Positions 1-13,900 of a DNA stretch of 64,000 bases are shown here, one piece after another. A model generated the notes under the pieces. The model saw nothing but the letters and a program-made list of their open reading frames with translations, had not been told where the DNA came from and did no database searches. Numbering within the stretch: position 1 is the stretch's first letter; each line of letters begins with the position of its first letter. A program made the position numbers and the translations under genes. The stretch covers positions 12,883,822 through 12,947,821 of the forward strand of contig NC_135570.1 in NCBI RefSeq assembly GCF_964340395.1. Direction: 5' to 3'. This DNA comes from Glandiceps talaboti (lineage: Eukaryota; Hemichordata; Enteropneusta; Spengelidae).

Positions 1-740
1 CCAGGGCAATATAGACATTATTACCTAAATCTACTAGGACAATATCTAGTTTATTACCCTAGTCTATATGAACAATATACAAATTATTGCATCTGTAAAC
101 CTTGCCAGTATATGTTATTACCCAAGTATACCAGGACAATTAGCAATCTATAGTATTACCCCAGACTACAAGGACAATGTACTGATTATTACCTTAGGGT
201 GTGAGGACAGTATACTGGTTAGTACCTTAGTCTCTGCCAAGACATAGCTTTTATTACCCTGGTCTGCCAATACAATATCCCACATTATTACCAGTCTCCC
301 ACGACAATATACAGATTATTACCATAGTGTATCAGGACAGTGTTACTTATATTCCAAGACAATATTCAAATTATTACCCCTTTCTCTCATAACAGTATAC
401 ATATTCCTTTTGTATACGTGTAGTTAGTGCATCTTGCAAGATACAAATTGTTACCCCTTTTCCCATGACAACATACAAAATATTACCCTGGTGGTATACA
501 AATTATATTACCCGATCTAGTAGGACAATACAGATTATTGCCGAAATGAATGAGGACAATATACAAATTGTTACCCCAGTTTACCATGACAATAATCAGG
601 TTGTTACCCTAGTGTATAAGGACTGTATTCAAATTATTACCCCTGGCTAGGACAATATACAGATTATTACCCAAGTGAATCAGGTCAATATGCATCATAT
701 TCCCTTCACCCCTAGTGTACAAGGCAATATAAGCATTATT
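1..740. repeat. Degenerate minisatellite, unit about 40 bp, cut by the window edge
   Basis: Roughly 16 to 18 diverged copies of a unit built on GGACAATATACAGATTATTA followed by CCCTAGT run from base 1 to about 740. Spacing between the TTATTACC cores varies around 40 bp. The array probably continues to the left of the window. No coding signal was seen in it. Confidence 0.8.
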
Positions 741-2443
741 ACCTTAAAAGTTTACTTTTAGTTGCGTGAATAGAAGTTTGAATGCCAGTGTTGCTGTCAC
801 AGGCTGTGTGTAATTTCTGCCACTCACCAGTATGCTGAATATTAAGCCAGCTGACCCTTCTTGTTGCTTTGACTGCAGCAGCTATACCCTTTATGTTGTT
901 TTCATTTCCATCATATTTCCCATTCCAGTTTTTTTCCAGCTTCACCAGTTAAAACCATATCATCGTGGTTTTTTAGATGTGCAGTGAAATGTGTGTTGTG
1001 CAGTGTTGTGTAGATGAGATATACATGATTGTCACCATCTGATATAACATCAATACATACATAATTACATACTTGCATATAACACATTTGTAGTTCATTG
1101 TTTACTTTCCTTTCATCACTTGGTACAATGGTTAATTAAAGTGGCACAAGTTGAGTTTCTAAGCTTTTTATTCAAGTGAAAATACTTACGAAAAACTTCC
1201 ATTGAACTCTTCTAGTATAATGTTACTATCAATGCATGCCTTCTATGACATTACAATTTGTTTTCTAGCATTGTTAGAACAGTTGATTCCATAGTAGGTA
1301 CTTCCTGTACATTTTTGGTACATATAATAAATTACATCATCAAATCATTTATAAGTTATATCTTAATACCAAGTTTAAAAGCAGTCACTTGCAAGTGATG
1401 GTTAAGTATACTTCAGTAAGTAGAATACTGTGAGTACCTTTTCATATGCAGAAAAAATTACATCCCCAAAACGTACAATCTCAGCTTGTGCCCCTTGAAC
1501 AGCTGTGCCAACAATGACAAGTGTTTCAATCTATTAACACTCATGTACACATAGCTACTTACTGTGGTATTGTAAAAGGTATAAAAGTTCAACTACAGAA
1601 TATCTAAGTTTCAAAGATAAAATGACTACATGACAGACATTTGATTTGTGATTTGTGATTTTCTTGTGTCGAGTCCAAGACATTGTTAGCAGGTGTCGAA
1701 ATGATGGCAGTATGGCCAGTAAACGCTTGGTCAGGATGACTTCACTCAAGTGATAAGTTAGAATTTAGCCATTCCTACTACAGAAATGTAACCGATACAT
1801 ATATTTCTGTGAAGTCAACTTAAACTTTGTGTTGTCTTTTGGAATGAGAAAAAGGGTCTTGCAGAATGAGAAAAAAGACTAATGCTACAGTATAAAAATG
1901 ACCATTGTGTCTGAAAAAAAATGGAACTTTGAAATGGAATTTTACGTTTCTCAGATTTAGAGAAAGAGCAACTATTGTAGTTTGGCTACATATTGAGTAA
2001 ATGTAGGACATGTTGGCTCAACCAATCTATGCTTGGTCTGGTCTTCAGTGTTCTGCATCAGAAAAAGCCACAAATTTATCAACCTGTCATGAGCCTATAA
2101 TAACTCTCATCAAAATGTCTCAGTAAGCCATTTAGCCAGAGTTGCAAAATGAACATTCGTGTTAAGAGGAGTAAACTTATTGTGTACCGTTTGGGTGTTA
2201 TCAACCACAGTTCTGTCTCTCAGTTACGACTTCTCACCTAACTACATGCAAAACACCACCAGTCCATTCCACATGAAGTGTGTCTCTCTATATCTAGAAG
2301 TGTTGTGCACAGTGTGTGTTGTTGCTTTTATTTGCCATGACTATGTACATGCTTTATAGATGACATTTGTATTTGTGCTTTGGTCTACCCACCATTGTTG
2401 TCTGATGAGTTTTCTTTATTTCTTTGGCTTATTAATAACACAG
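741..2443. other. Non-coding stretch upstream of the first candidate mini-exon
   Basis: AT-rich sequence, presumably an intron of the ankyrin gene. I see no exon with matched acceptor, open frame and donor, and no RNA gene. Confidence 0.5.
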
Positions 2444-2464
2444 GAAGAGATGGAGAAGGGAGAG
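2444..2464 (+). CDS. ANK: Candidate 21-nt mini-exon, peptide EEMEKGE
   Basis: A pyrimidine-rich tract, a branch-like ATTAATAAC and CAG precede GAAGAG at 2444. A GAG codon meets the donor GTAGGG at 2465. The exon is 21 nt in phase 0, the same style as the later ankyrin mini-exons. It would fall in the acidic linker between UPA and the death domain. Short length makes a chance match possible. Confidence 0.35.
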
Positions 2465-4751
2465 GTAGGGCTGACATGATGCTAGACAAATTTTCTGCTT
2501 TTAGTTTGCACTTCTCTTCTGCTCACAAACCCAATGTCAAGAAGGCATTTCGCAATACTTTACTTGAACCTTCCATGTCAAGCTCATTGGCATCAAAGTT
2601 CAGATACAAAAATCAATTTTTTTGGGGGAAAATCAAACATACCTAAATTTCATCAATAGTCATTGATATCAAACTACACAAAAGAAGTAAGGTTGAGTGT
2701 GACATTCTCATTTTTTAAGCAGAAATTTAAAAAAAAATATTTTTACTGAATTCTGATGACTCACAAGTGAGCTTGATACACCATTCACAAGGGTGCACTG
2801 ATCTGAAACTTGATAACTGGAATATCTTTCATATCTAAGAAATCCACTCATCAAGTTCCCATAGCAACTGCATTCTTTCACCAAAGCAAGGTTCAGATTG
2901 AGACTTCTCTTCGTATTCATTGTATAGAGTAAGTCGTAGGTTGTAGATGATCACAGTTTCTGCACAGTAGATTTAGATCCGATAGAACCGCTCCCTTAGC
3001 CATCTGTATATAGTCTGCCTTGGTATTTTAGTATACCTGAAGTACACCAGTGATGTATTTGTGTGTCTGGCTGTTGCTATAGCAATTACGTGTCTGTGTC
3101 TTGCTGCAGTTATACCTTAGTGCTGTGTGTGGATGTGGCTATATATCAGTGACCTTTGACATGTATGTGTGACTGAACCACCATGTTGTCATAGTGACAT
3201 GTTTGATGTCTGGTTGTAGCATTCAAAAAGGTTGCCAGCGTAGTCTACTTAAGTTTATAATATCTCCAGTTAGTGTTACCCCCAGTAACTACTGTTAGAT
3301 GAACAATCTAAAGTCCAGCCAGACTAAGTGTCTCATTGCTTTTAAAGTATTTCGTATATAGTGGAGCACTTGTGTATGTGTATTCTGTGTTGTGTACACT
3401 TGTGAGAAGTTGTGTTGATGTCAAAATGTCGTCCATCTAGTGCACAACATCGAGTGTTTCATTCGTTCTGTGCATCGTTGTTGTGTATTCAAAGTACCTA
3501 CCTTCTAGTAGCCTTCATTAGTTGTTTGATCACAGTCCCTGTGATAGAGGATCTATGGTTTGATGTGATGTGTGTGCATTTTAGTATGTAGTTGTATAGC
3601 ATGGTAACCCCTGTAGTTAAATAGTGTTGATTTCACCACACAGAATTTCCCAAAGTAGTAACACCCATCACATTTATATATCTTAGTGTAGCATGGATGA
3701 ATTCACTCATTGTTCATTATCACCCATGAAACCAGCTACAAATACTGTAGCCACCTCACTCACTTAGTACCTTCTCTTCCTTTCCTTGCATGTAACAGGT
3801 TTCATACACTCTTTTGAAGGCCTGTAAGGATTAAAATTTGTATGACAAAATCAGTTATCTGGCAGTGCTGTAGCGAAATTAAGCCCTGAAGAAAAGAATT
3901 GCCCTATCTAATCCTTGTGAGGATATGAATCAGATGACTTATATGAGAACCTGGGATTGAATTATGGGCCTCTAAGTCTTTGAATGTCAAACCATTCCAG
4001 AAAAGTTGGGGGAGGGGGGTTGGAATTTTTCCCAAAAAGTCCAGGAAATGAGACATTACGAATGTATTAGCCATCTGAAGAATAACGTATGTACAGTTTG
4101 TGAGATCTGATTCTTCTGTACAGTGATATTTTGATAGGTCTCGGAAAAATGACCTGAGAGATCAACTGGAAATTGAAGTGACCTAAAGTGTGTATGAAAC
4201 CTGATACACTCCTGTATAATTCTATCTTTACTATTTATACTGGTACATTTTCTCTTCTGTCTCTCTGATCAACTTTTTACTAATACGCTTTTCTTTCTAT
4301 CTTTCATTTCGTTGCCTTGTGCAGCGTGAGGTAATGGAACAGGTACTTACTAATCTATTTTTTCATCTCTTACTTGGTGAATTTCTGTTTATTTTGCGGT
4401 TTTTACCACTCACTAATAGTCTTTTAGTCATCTATCACCATAGCGATGAATTCATGTTTACTAACACAGTTGATCAAAATAGGAGAAAGTCCATGCTGTG
4501 ATAGATGTATTGATAACAACTCATTTACATGTATTCAAAATAATGCATAAACTATAACCAATTACTAGAATGAGGCCAAATAGTTGTGAGTCATTGGCTC
4601 TGATTTATCATTTTGTCCTTGTACATTAGCTAAAATAAAGAAAAAAGTATCATAAAATGAATTAGCCTTTAGGAAAATTCTGCTGTGCTAATATTGTCAC
4701 TATTTAGGTAGTTGAGTCTACATACATACAGACAGACAGACAGACATAGTA

Positions 4752-4782
<31 letters not shown>

Positions 4783-4963
4783 CATACATACAGACAGACA
4801 GACAGACATACATACATACATACATACATACATACATACATACATACATACATACATACAGACAGACAGACAGACAAAGTAATACATACATACTGTACAT
4901 ACAGACAGACAGACATAAACATGTACATACATACATACATACATACATACATACATACATACA

Positions 4964-4995
<32 letters not shown>

Positions 4996-7900
4996 GTTGT
5001 AGTGAAGCTTTTTGCTCATCTCTTGTACTCTCGCATAAAAAAGTACTTATATGATCTGTTGTTTCTTGTGTTATTTGTTCCAACTTTGGTAGGAGACAAA
5101 AAAGTACACACCGGTAGGGCTAAGTTTGTTGAAGTATTTAAAATCTTAAATGCATCAAATGCATGGACAAAATGTCATAATTATGCCTAGAAAGAAACCT
5201 CGTCATCCATGTCAAAGCTAGCATTAAAGCTATCATTGGAACTGACCTGACCTTTTACCCTATTCACTATGGTACAGATGGAAAATACGTGGAAATTTGG
5301 GGTGCCCTTTTGTAATGCTTACCAGTAAATGGTCAGAATTTTGATAATCTGAATATGGGGTCAATAAATATGATAGTGCATGACATGGATGTCAAGGTTG
5401 AGAAATTTACCCAATTTTTGTTGATTTAGTCACAATAATTCAGGAAGAAAATCCCTAACCCTAAAGACAAATTTATCCCCAAAAAATGATTTTAAATTTT
5501 AACTGAACTATTTAGCATCCCATACTAACAAGACTTTCCAAATCCGTTATGAATCCTAGTGTACACAGCAATTCTTTGTTTCATTTGAAATGTACTGATT
5601 TTGTGTGTGTAGTATATATGGCTGTTTAGAATTGTGCTGATGTAGTTTTGGTTAAGTTTTGTTTTGGTTAAGTTTTGTTTTGTTTTGTTTCATTTTGTTT
5701 TTGAAATAAATGTAGTCAAAATGATTTTAACTCTTTCCTGCATGAAGGTTAGTATACACCCAAGTTTGATAAGATTATTGGTGGTAATAGATGTAAGTAG
5801 ACTTTATTGAAAGGAATGCAGGTTTCACCTTTATCTACGGTCCAAACTAATGTTTATACCAGTTCAGAAATTCACTGTACCAAACATTTCAAAATGCCCC
5901 TGGTATACTAAGGGTGCTCTTCAGTTTTTTTCACATTCCAAGACTGGTAACATAGAGCTGTCACTTGAGGGCGCTGTTTGCCTGAAAAGTGCATTCATCA
6001 GGAGAAATTGAATATTTGGATCATATTTCATATACTGTATGAATATTAAGATAAATGATGAGCTCACCTGATGAACTAGAAATGTCCTACTGTGTGAATG
6101 CACAAAACATATCTTGAAACCGTGAAGCAGTCCTTTGATATTAAAGTCAAATACAACCTTTATTGATTTACGAACTTACTGTATTACCACTATGAAATAC
6201 ATGTGATCCACAGTGTAATCAGTCTCTCTGTGTATGTCTGTCTGTCTGTCCGTCTGTCCATCTCTCTGTCTATCTATCTATCTATCTATCTCTGTCCATC
6301 TTCATTTTGTCTACTAACACGGTAGACTGACATGTACATTCTCACACCGGTGGATGAGGATTTTGCCATCGAGGTAAGTGTAGGCAGTATGCAAAAATAA
6401 TAACAACAACAACAACAACAACTTGTATGTCATGAGCTAAAAACTGTCAGATACAAAAAGATAAAACTTAGTCTCCGAGACTTTTTTTTCAGAACACATT
6501 CCGTCTTCTTAATAGGAAACGTTTGTCAAATATTAAATACAAGTTAGAGTGTAGAATTAAGGCACCCTGGGAATTCTAAAACCACTTTTTGGTCTCTTTT
6601 CTTTATTTTCAAAGGATGAAGAAATGTGGTTGGAGGTTTGTTTAATTACATAGCAAAATAAATGAAATTGGCATCTTGTTAACATGTGATAATTTGAAAA
6701 TGAATTCTTGGCACCTTTAATATGTATGATTTTTTTTTTGAGAGTAACGTCATTTGATTTTAGCCATGAGAAAGCCATATTTTTTAACTGCATGCCTGTT
6801 CCGCTAGTATTACAGTGTTCACACAGAGAAGAGAACAATTTCAAATGAAACTAGAAATCAGACTTAAAACGTAAACATAAAAAATTGTATAAAAAAACCT
6901 TTTAACAGCTTGCTGATTGTGCTACTAGTACAGTTTTTGCAAAAAAGTGAGTATATAAATGAACCCCTGTGTAATCTAGAAAAGTGTCAGACATAGAGGT
7001 TGCATCGTGAACAAAAAAAGACAACCATTGCCAGCCATAACTAACTAAAAGCTTCAAAATCTTAAATTGCTTATTTTCAACAGCTCAAGAAAAAAATGAG
7101 TAGTGTACTTTTTGTTGATATTACATTGTTAGGGTACTAAAACATACCATTGTCTTTCATTGGCTGAACTACAGAAGGAATTTGAAAAACTTTCTAACGA
7201 GGTGAGAGGTTTTAAGATCAGTCTGCCTGTTTACCCCTTAGACTAGCTTCCCCTATCTACTGCATGTCAAAGTAGGCACCGTTATAATTCTGTGGTTGTA
7301 CACACAATACTCCCCATCAGCTTGTCATCCCAGGTAAGAAATCATTTCTAAATTTATTGTTTGGTTCAGATTGCTGTAATATGGGTGTCGAAACAGAAAG
7401 AACTTGACTCATTAGGAGCTTGTCATACTTGATGTATAATGAAGAGGTGCATTGATTGGCCAGTTAAATCACATGACCCTTACATCATTGGTTGATTTGG
7501 TCATGTGATTTGCAGTTTGGTCACATGAGTGTCACATGACTAGTCTTGGTTTGTGTGATGCACCCCAAAAGTGGGAAAAAATTCAAGGCTGAAAATTTGT
7601 CAAAAAATTACATGAGTTTATTTTTGCAACAGTTTCCAATCATACAAAGGAATTCTACAAAAGTAAATAATGAAATTTGACAAAAATAAAAAAAATCTGA
7701 GAATTTGGCAAATATTTTTTTACTAGATCGACATATTACAGCTAACTGTTGGTTAGACTTGACCCAGGTCACCCTCTACCCTATCCACAGTACAAGGTTT
7801 GTATATTAGTTTATTTATTTATTTCTGTATGTCAACATCTTCTCATCATCGTAACTTTTCCTTTGCAGAGATTAACCAAATTCCATATCATTCTGTAATA

Positions 7901-10900
7901 CTACCTACCATCTTAACTGTGGCCTCTTCTGTCTCCTTTTTTTCTTCCATCTCTCTGTTTTCTTTTCTGCCTGCCCACCCAAATCACAGGAAAAGAAACA
8001 AGAGCTGAGAAAAGTAGATGTAATTATTGATAAGGTATGGTCATATGGATGTGTGTATGAAGCTAGTATGCTGTGACTGAAAGTCTATTTACAGTATGTG
8101 AGACTTGAGGTACAGAGGTACTCATGATTGTGAGGGGATGTACTTACTCATGTGAAGCATTGTAAGAAAGTTACAGGGTTCATAAACTCCTGGAATTTCA
8201 AAGAATCGTGGAAAGTCCCGGAAAAATAAAATACAATCAAAATAATTTTGGGGTTGTGACTTTTTAATGAATAGTTTTACGAAATGTTAGCATGTATGGT
8301 TGTGTTCTTGTGTATTGGTTCTTTTCTGAAAATGTCACTTACAGCGTGTAAACTGAAAAGTGATGGTAGATGCTAAGTTTTGTTGTTGAAATGTTTGCAT
8401 TAAATAATCAGGGCCAAAATGTACGAATGGCCATGACAAACTATTGTGTTTGCTGAATGTGCCAAGTGTGTGGATGTTTATTATGTCAACCCTCTGTCAG
8501 TGTTTTAACTACAATATGTGTGACGTTGTGAAGTTTCTGTTACTTATGTGAGTTACTTGTTACTGCACGATGTGGTGTGTAATGCCTTGTGACTAGTGAT
8601 GGCATGTTGGTGTTCAGTATCTGAAATATTCTGTGGTTGCTGTGATTGGATGGCTTGAGAGGCATCATGTGATCCAAACTCCTGGTGACTGTGATTGGAT
8701 GATTTGAGCGGCATCCACTGATCGTTTGTAAATGTGGGTTCAGTTCATGTGGACATGATGTGTCTTTTTTTGTTGGATGTAGATCAAAAATATAAATAAT
8801 CCTGACTTAGATGAAACAGAAATTAACATCTGTGATAAAATATGAAGAAGTATCTGATGTATGTCTGAGAGTTTACCAAAGTTATTCCTGTTCAGGATGA
8901 CGTAATCAATATGTCACCATTAACGATCTCTTGTATCCAATCTTCGTCTGATGCCATTCTCATTAACTGAAAAATTATGCAAATGTATATGCGTAGACTG
9001 AATTTTGTCAACGTTGATGGAAATTCCACTTGACTAAATTCACCAAATTTAACAATAAACAAAACTTGTGGCTTATATGATATTTCCATGTCAAGTTGAT
9101 GTTGTTTTACTATGCAGTTCCATCTCAATGAGGACTGTACGAAATGAAACCTCCTGTGAATTGTAGCTTTTATCATAATGTTATTTGGTCTGAGGAAATT
9201 TATTTCTCAAATACCATTTTAAAAACATGAATATTTAAACTTTTGAAACACTACACACAATCGATATTTAGTGAAAACAAAAACTGACCAGAAGATTTCT
9301 CAAGTATTATTATCCCTTGCCAGTTTAACTGCATACATTCACACACACAGCACAAACAACACTGTTGTATGTGGTGAATGACTTCAGGATTCTGCACTGT
9401 TTGACACCATTTTCAGGGTATTGGTGACAATTCTAGTGTGATTCCATCTCTCATGCATCAAATTTTCATGTTCACCTTCACAGCATCAGCACAGGTTGAC
9501 CTTTAACCTGTTATGCAAATGAGGAAACACATGGACATTGTTATGCAAATGAGCACATCTTACACTGACATCAAATACCACAATATCACCAAAAATTACA
9601 TATATTTTGATGGTTTAGATGAATTTTGAACCTGTTAGGCAAATGAGCACACTTCATAATTTCATTTTCGTCATATTTCATGCTTTTGATGGTGACACGT
9701 TAAGCATGTCTTGCACTCCTCTCAGCCAAGTCTACAAGGGTGACTATACAATATTGTGTCATATTTGATACAAAAATTACAACTTCAGGATTAGAAAAAG
9801 TAAATATCGTCATAATATCAGGTCATCAGACTTAAAAAAGAATTGACCATTTCCATCCTAACATACTTGTCTTGAAATATCAAGGTTTTCCATACTGTTT
9901 TAACTCCATTTTCAAAAATATTGCAGAGGTTTTCATGTTTGTTGGACTGTTAAACCTAAATGGTGGCATTTGACAAACAAACAAACATTTCCCAATACTG
10001 TGATTTGCTACGCCTTCTCTCCATTTGAAGAAAACTGTCCATTTCTCAAATATGCAAATTCATGACTTCTCCAACTTGGTACTATTACTTATATAAAAGA
10101 CGGCCTCTGATTGGTCATTAAGTTGGAGGATAATGACCATATATGGACATGCAATAAACTGAATGGAAAACACTTAATAATTCAAGGTGATCCAGAGGTT
10201 AAATATAAATTAAGAAACTTACCAGACTGTATATAATTAATTCTCATGATTTCTCATTAATTGAATTTCATTAAATGTCTTAATTTACAGGAATGATGGA
10301 GTTTGTTTAGTTGTATTTTATCATGATTTTCACTGTGAAATTAATTCTTGATCTTATTTGTGCCTTCTGTAGACTGATATAACTCACAAATTGAACTTTG
10401 CTTCAATAAGACTTCGACAAAAATACACATTCCTGCAGGACCCAACCCTGAGTAAGTACAGTCTTATACTACTTGTGTGTACTATTTAAGATCACTTTAG
10501 CTTGAGAGAGCTCTATTTCTGAAGTGGACTATACTATATTGATGATAAACAGCACAGTAACAGGTTGAAATCGTGATTGCATTTGGGTGCTGATTTTAGG
10601 GTGCGGACCCAAAAATCAATTTGATTGGATTTATTGTACCATATTATGTGTACAGCTACACATATTTTTACCCACGGGTAACAAAACAGTTTCAAAAAAT
10701 GTCCAGTTGTAGCTAGTTCAACTTTAAAGTGATTGGGTAAACACGGGTAGATTTTACCTTCTTTTCACCCTTAGCAAAATCCACAGTTGTTGTAGTGTTC
10801 GATGAAAAGGGTTTGTAATTGTACAAAAACTGCTGAAATATTTTATTTGTTTGCTATATTAGACGAAGTGGAAGCACTTCCATTATTATTGTGTGGAATT

Positions 10901-13900
10901 AGGTTTGGTGAACACCTTTTAATTTTAAGTCTTTCTAGCCAAGGACATGAGGTATATGATTGAATTGTGATGAAAGAATTTGTAATAGATGCTCTCATCT
11001 ACAAGACAGTGATTGTTGAATCACAATGATGGTTCAACCCAAAACTTGCACAGTATCAGAATCAAGCAACAAGCAAAAGAATTCCCTCACCATGCAATAG
11101 CATATGCCAACTGTTTATCAAATTAGGAAGTTAAACGCAAAAAGTTAATGTAACAATGCAAATTGTTCGTGAAATATTTGATGTTCACTTCTAGGTCCTA
11201 CAAGTGCCCACGAGAGAGCTGAAATCCGATTGTGGCATCTAGCTGAAAATCTAGGCAAAGACTGGCCTAAACTAGGCAGGGAACTTGGACTGAATAACAG
11301 AGAGATTGAAATCATTAGAAGTGAAAATGAAGACAACGTTGTTGAACAAGGCTTTGTGTCACTTCATCTCTGGGCAGAGAGATCTGGCAAAAATGCCACA
11401 GGTAAGGCTTTGACAGTAGTTTTCGACCCCTTGGTGAGCGAGAAATATCCATCCCTACTTCACTGAAGACAAATGCAGAGCCAATCATGCACAAGTAAAT
11501 GACATCTGCCCCACATCAGCTCTAAAGTATTAAATAAACAGAACAGTAATACTCATAAATAGTAGATTTAGTGACAGGTTTGTTGAGAATAAAAAAAAAA
11601 ATCACATCGTCACACCACTTTAGGCAAAATATCCTGCCCTGAAACAATTTTTTTTTTTTGTCAAGGATATTTGCACTAGTGCTTGTTGTGTTTTGTGCAG
11701 TGCTTTCACTTGCTATGTTCATGAAAGTACGGCTGCAGAGAACACTGCAAGCATTTGTGCAACTACTCCGATTATACCACACTTGCACCCATGCATCATG
11801 GGGTCCTGTCATATAATTGTGCGACACATGTCATTAAACAGTCATCTTCTTTGCCCCTTACAGGTGAAAAATTAGAAGAAGCCTTAATCAAAGCTGGCAA
11901 AGAAGACCTGGCCAATGAAATCCTAGGCAGATCGTACACAGTAGAACAGCCTGAAGACGATATGCCACTAGACTACTACAAAGACTTAGAAAGATCCATA
12001 CACAAAGCAAGAATAGACCATGGAGGTAAATTGAACAAATCAAAACTTTCCATAAATTTAAAAATGCTCAAATAATTGTCATATGCAGAATTTATGTTAT
12101 TACAAGGTTAAATATTAAAAGAAAAGACTTATTGCTGCCTTTAGTACACCTGTATTGATTACTGCTGTTAACTTACTTACAGTTGTGGGTGATAAAATAG
12201 CAGCTTGGTAAATTACTCAAGTTTAAAGTTTTATTAAGAAGCTCTACTGCTCTTGACATGTGTTCAGCCATTTTGAGAATTGACTGGACTTCAGAAAAGT
12301 GGCTTTTAGTGCTTCATTCATTGCTTTGTCCCAGTAAGCAATGAGTGAAGTGCCTCTTAGTGACTTCATCAAGTAGTGTGTATACAAGTATAGCTGATAC
12401 ACTAAAGTTTCTAGGCAGCAGCATACTTGGTTACCATGACAACAATGACCGTGTAAACATTCAAGAATGTCGTATGGATGTTTGTGCATACATACACCAC
12501 ATACTAGATTGATAAGATTGGTAAAACACACATGGTGAGGCCATACAAGCATTGATCATTAAACATACAAAGATGACAACATCATTGGAAAAGCTGAAAA
12601 AAATTGCATCAATATTGAATTTGATGTTGTAATTTCACTAAACACACATGGTGATGGTTTGGATGGACCCTGCACAATACCAAGAAAACAATCAGATAGA
12701 TAAAGAAAGACAAGTTTTGGCAATGTACGTGCACATATTTAATGGTAACGTCCATATTGAATGTCAGCATCCATATTGGATGACTGCCTCCATATTGAAT
12801 GACAGCGTCCATATTGGAGGACAACGCCCATATTGTATGTTCGCCTCCATGTTAGATGTCCATGTCTATATCGGTTGTTTGGTCCCTATATATATACTGA
12901 CTGTATTGGTTTGGTTACCTTGGTAAAACACATATGGTGATGGGTATTAAAAGATGAACTCTGAACTGAGTATTCCAAGATGGCGGTTACTGGTTCTATT
13001 TTGCATGGTGTGGTGTTGGGAATCAATATCAAATCGGGTTTTGGTTGCACCACATAGGACCTACACTCTGTCACAGTGTCTCGATTCAACTGAATGGTAG
13101 GTACACATCGTACTTGTCTACAAAACCTATCTTTATACTTCACATTCATACTTCTCAATAGAACACAATGTTGAGAAATTTGTATGGTTTCTCCAAAATG
13201 TGATGATGAAGCATTGCACTGAATATGTACAAAGAGTTTTAGGCATAGATTTTCACTGACTGCCTAGAATGATGGAATAATTTGTAGTTTGATTACTTTC
13301 AAGCATAATACTTGTATAAATTTACGATCTTCATCATTAGTTTCTTATATTCAGTAGATGATTTCATTAACATATTTTGTGTCATTTCTTCTCTTACAGA
13401 AACTCTTATGTTGAATATGATTGGTAAGTCGGAAAAGAATAAATAAGAAGTATTCTACAATAGATATAAATCCATGTTACTTTCTTAGGAATATTTTGAA
13501 GTAATCAAGAAGTGATAGTGTAGAGAAACTGGATTGTGTGCTAGCTAAACTTCTCTTGAGAGGAAAGATGGCCATATTGAGAAATTGCATTGTGTTAGGT
13601 GGTCAGATTTAGACTATACGTGAATCTACAGTGATGATGCCAGATGAAACAGGAAGGAAGCCGACATCAGCCAGGATAAGCTTTAGACTGGTGTGCTGCC
13701 CAGGTTTCAAACATCTACTACCCTTTGTGAGGACGTTTTATCAGCATGTACAGTACTACTTTTGACATCATATCCTAAAACAGAAAATTATTACAACCAG
13801 CTCGATGAATGTACAATATAGATGTTTCCATGGAAACCACTGAAGCCATGATGTCATCACAACAACATGAGATTTTGTCAAATTACTGAGTATTTGGAAG

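Noticed and set aside
4669-5190. Open frames of Met-Tyr-Val-Cys or Tyr-Ile-His-Thr repeats on both strands
   Set aside because: Products of the CATA/CAGA microsatellite, not genes.
5456-5468. CCCTAACCCTAAAG as a telomeric repeat
   Set aside because: Only two units; not an array.
12753-12835. Tandem CCATATTGG words as SRF CArG boxes
   Set aside because: The word has five A/T bases between CC and GG; a CArG box needs six.
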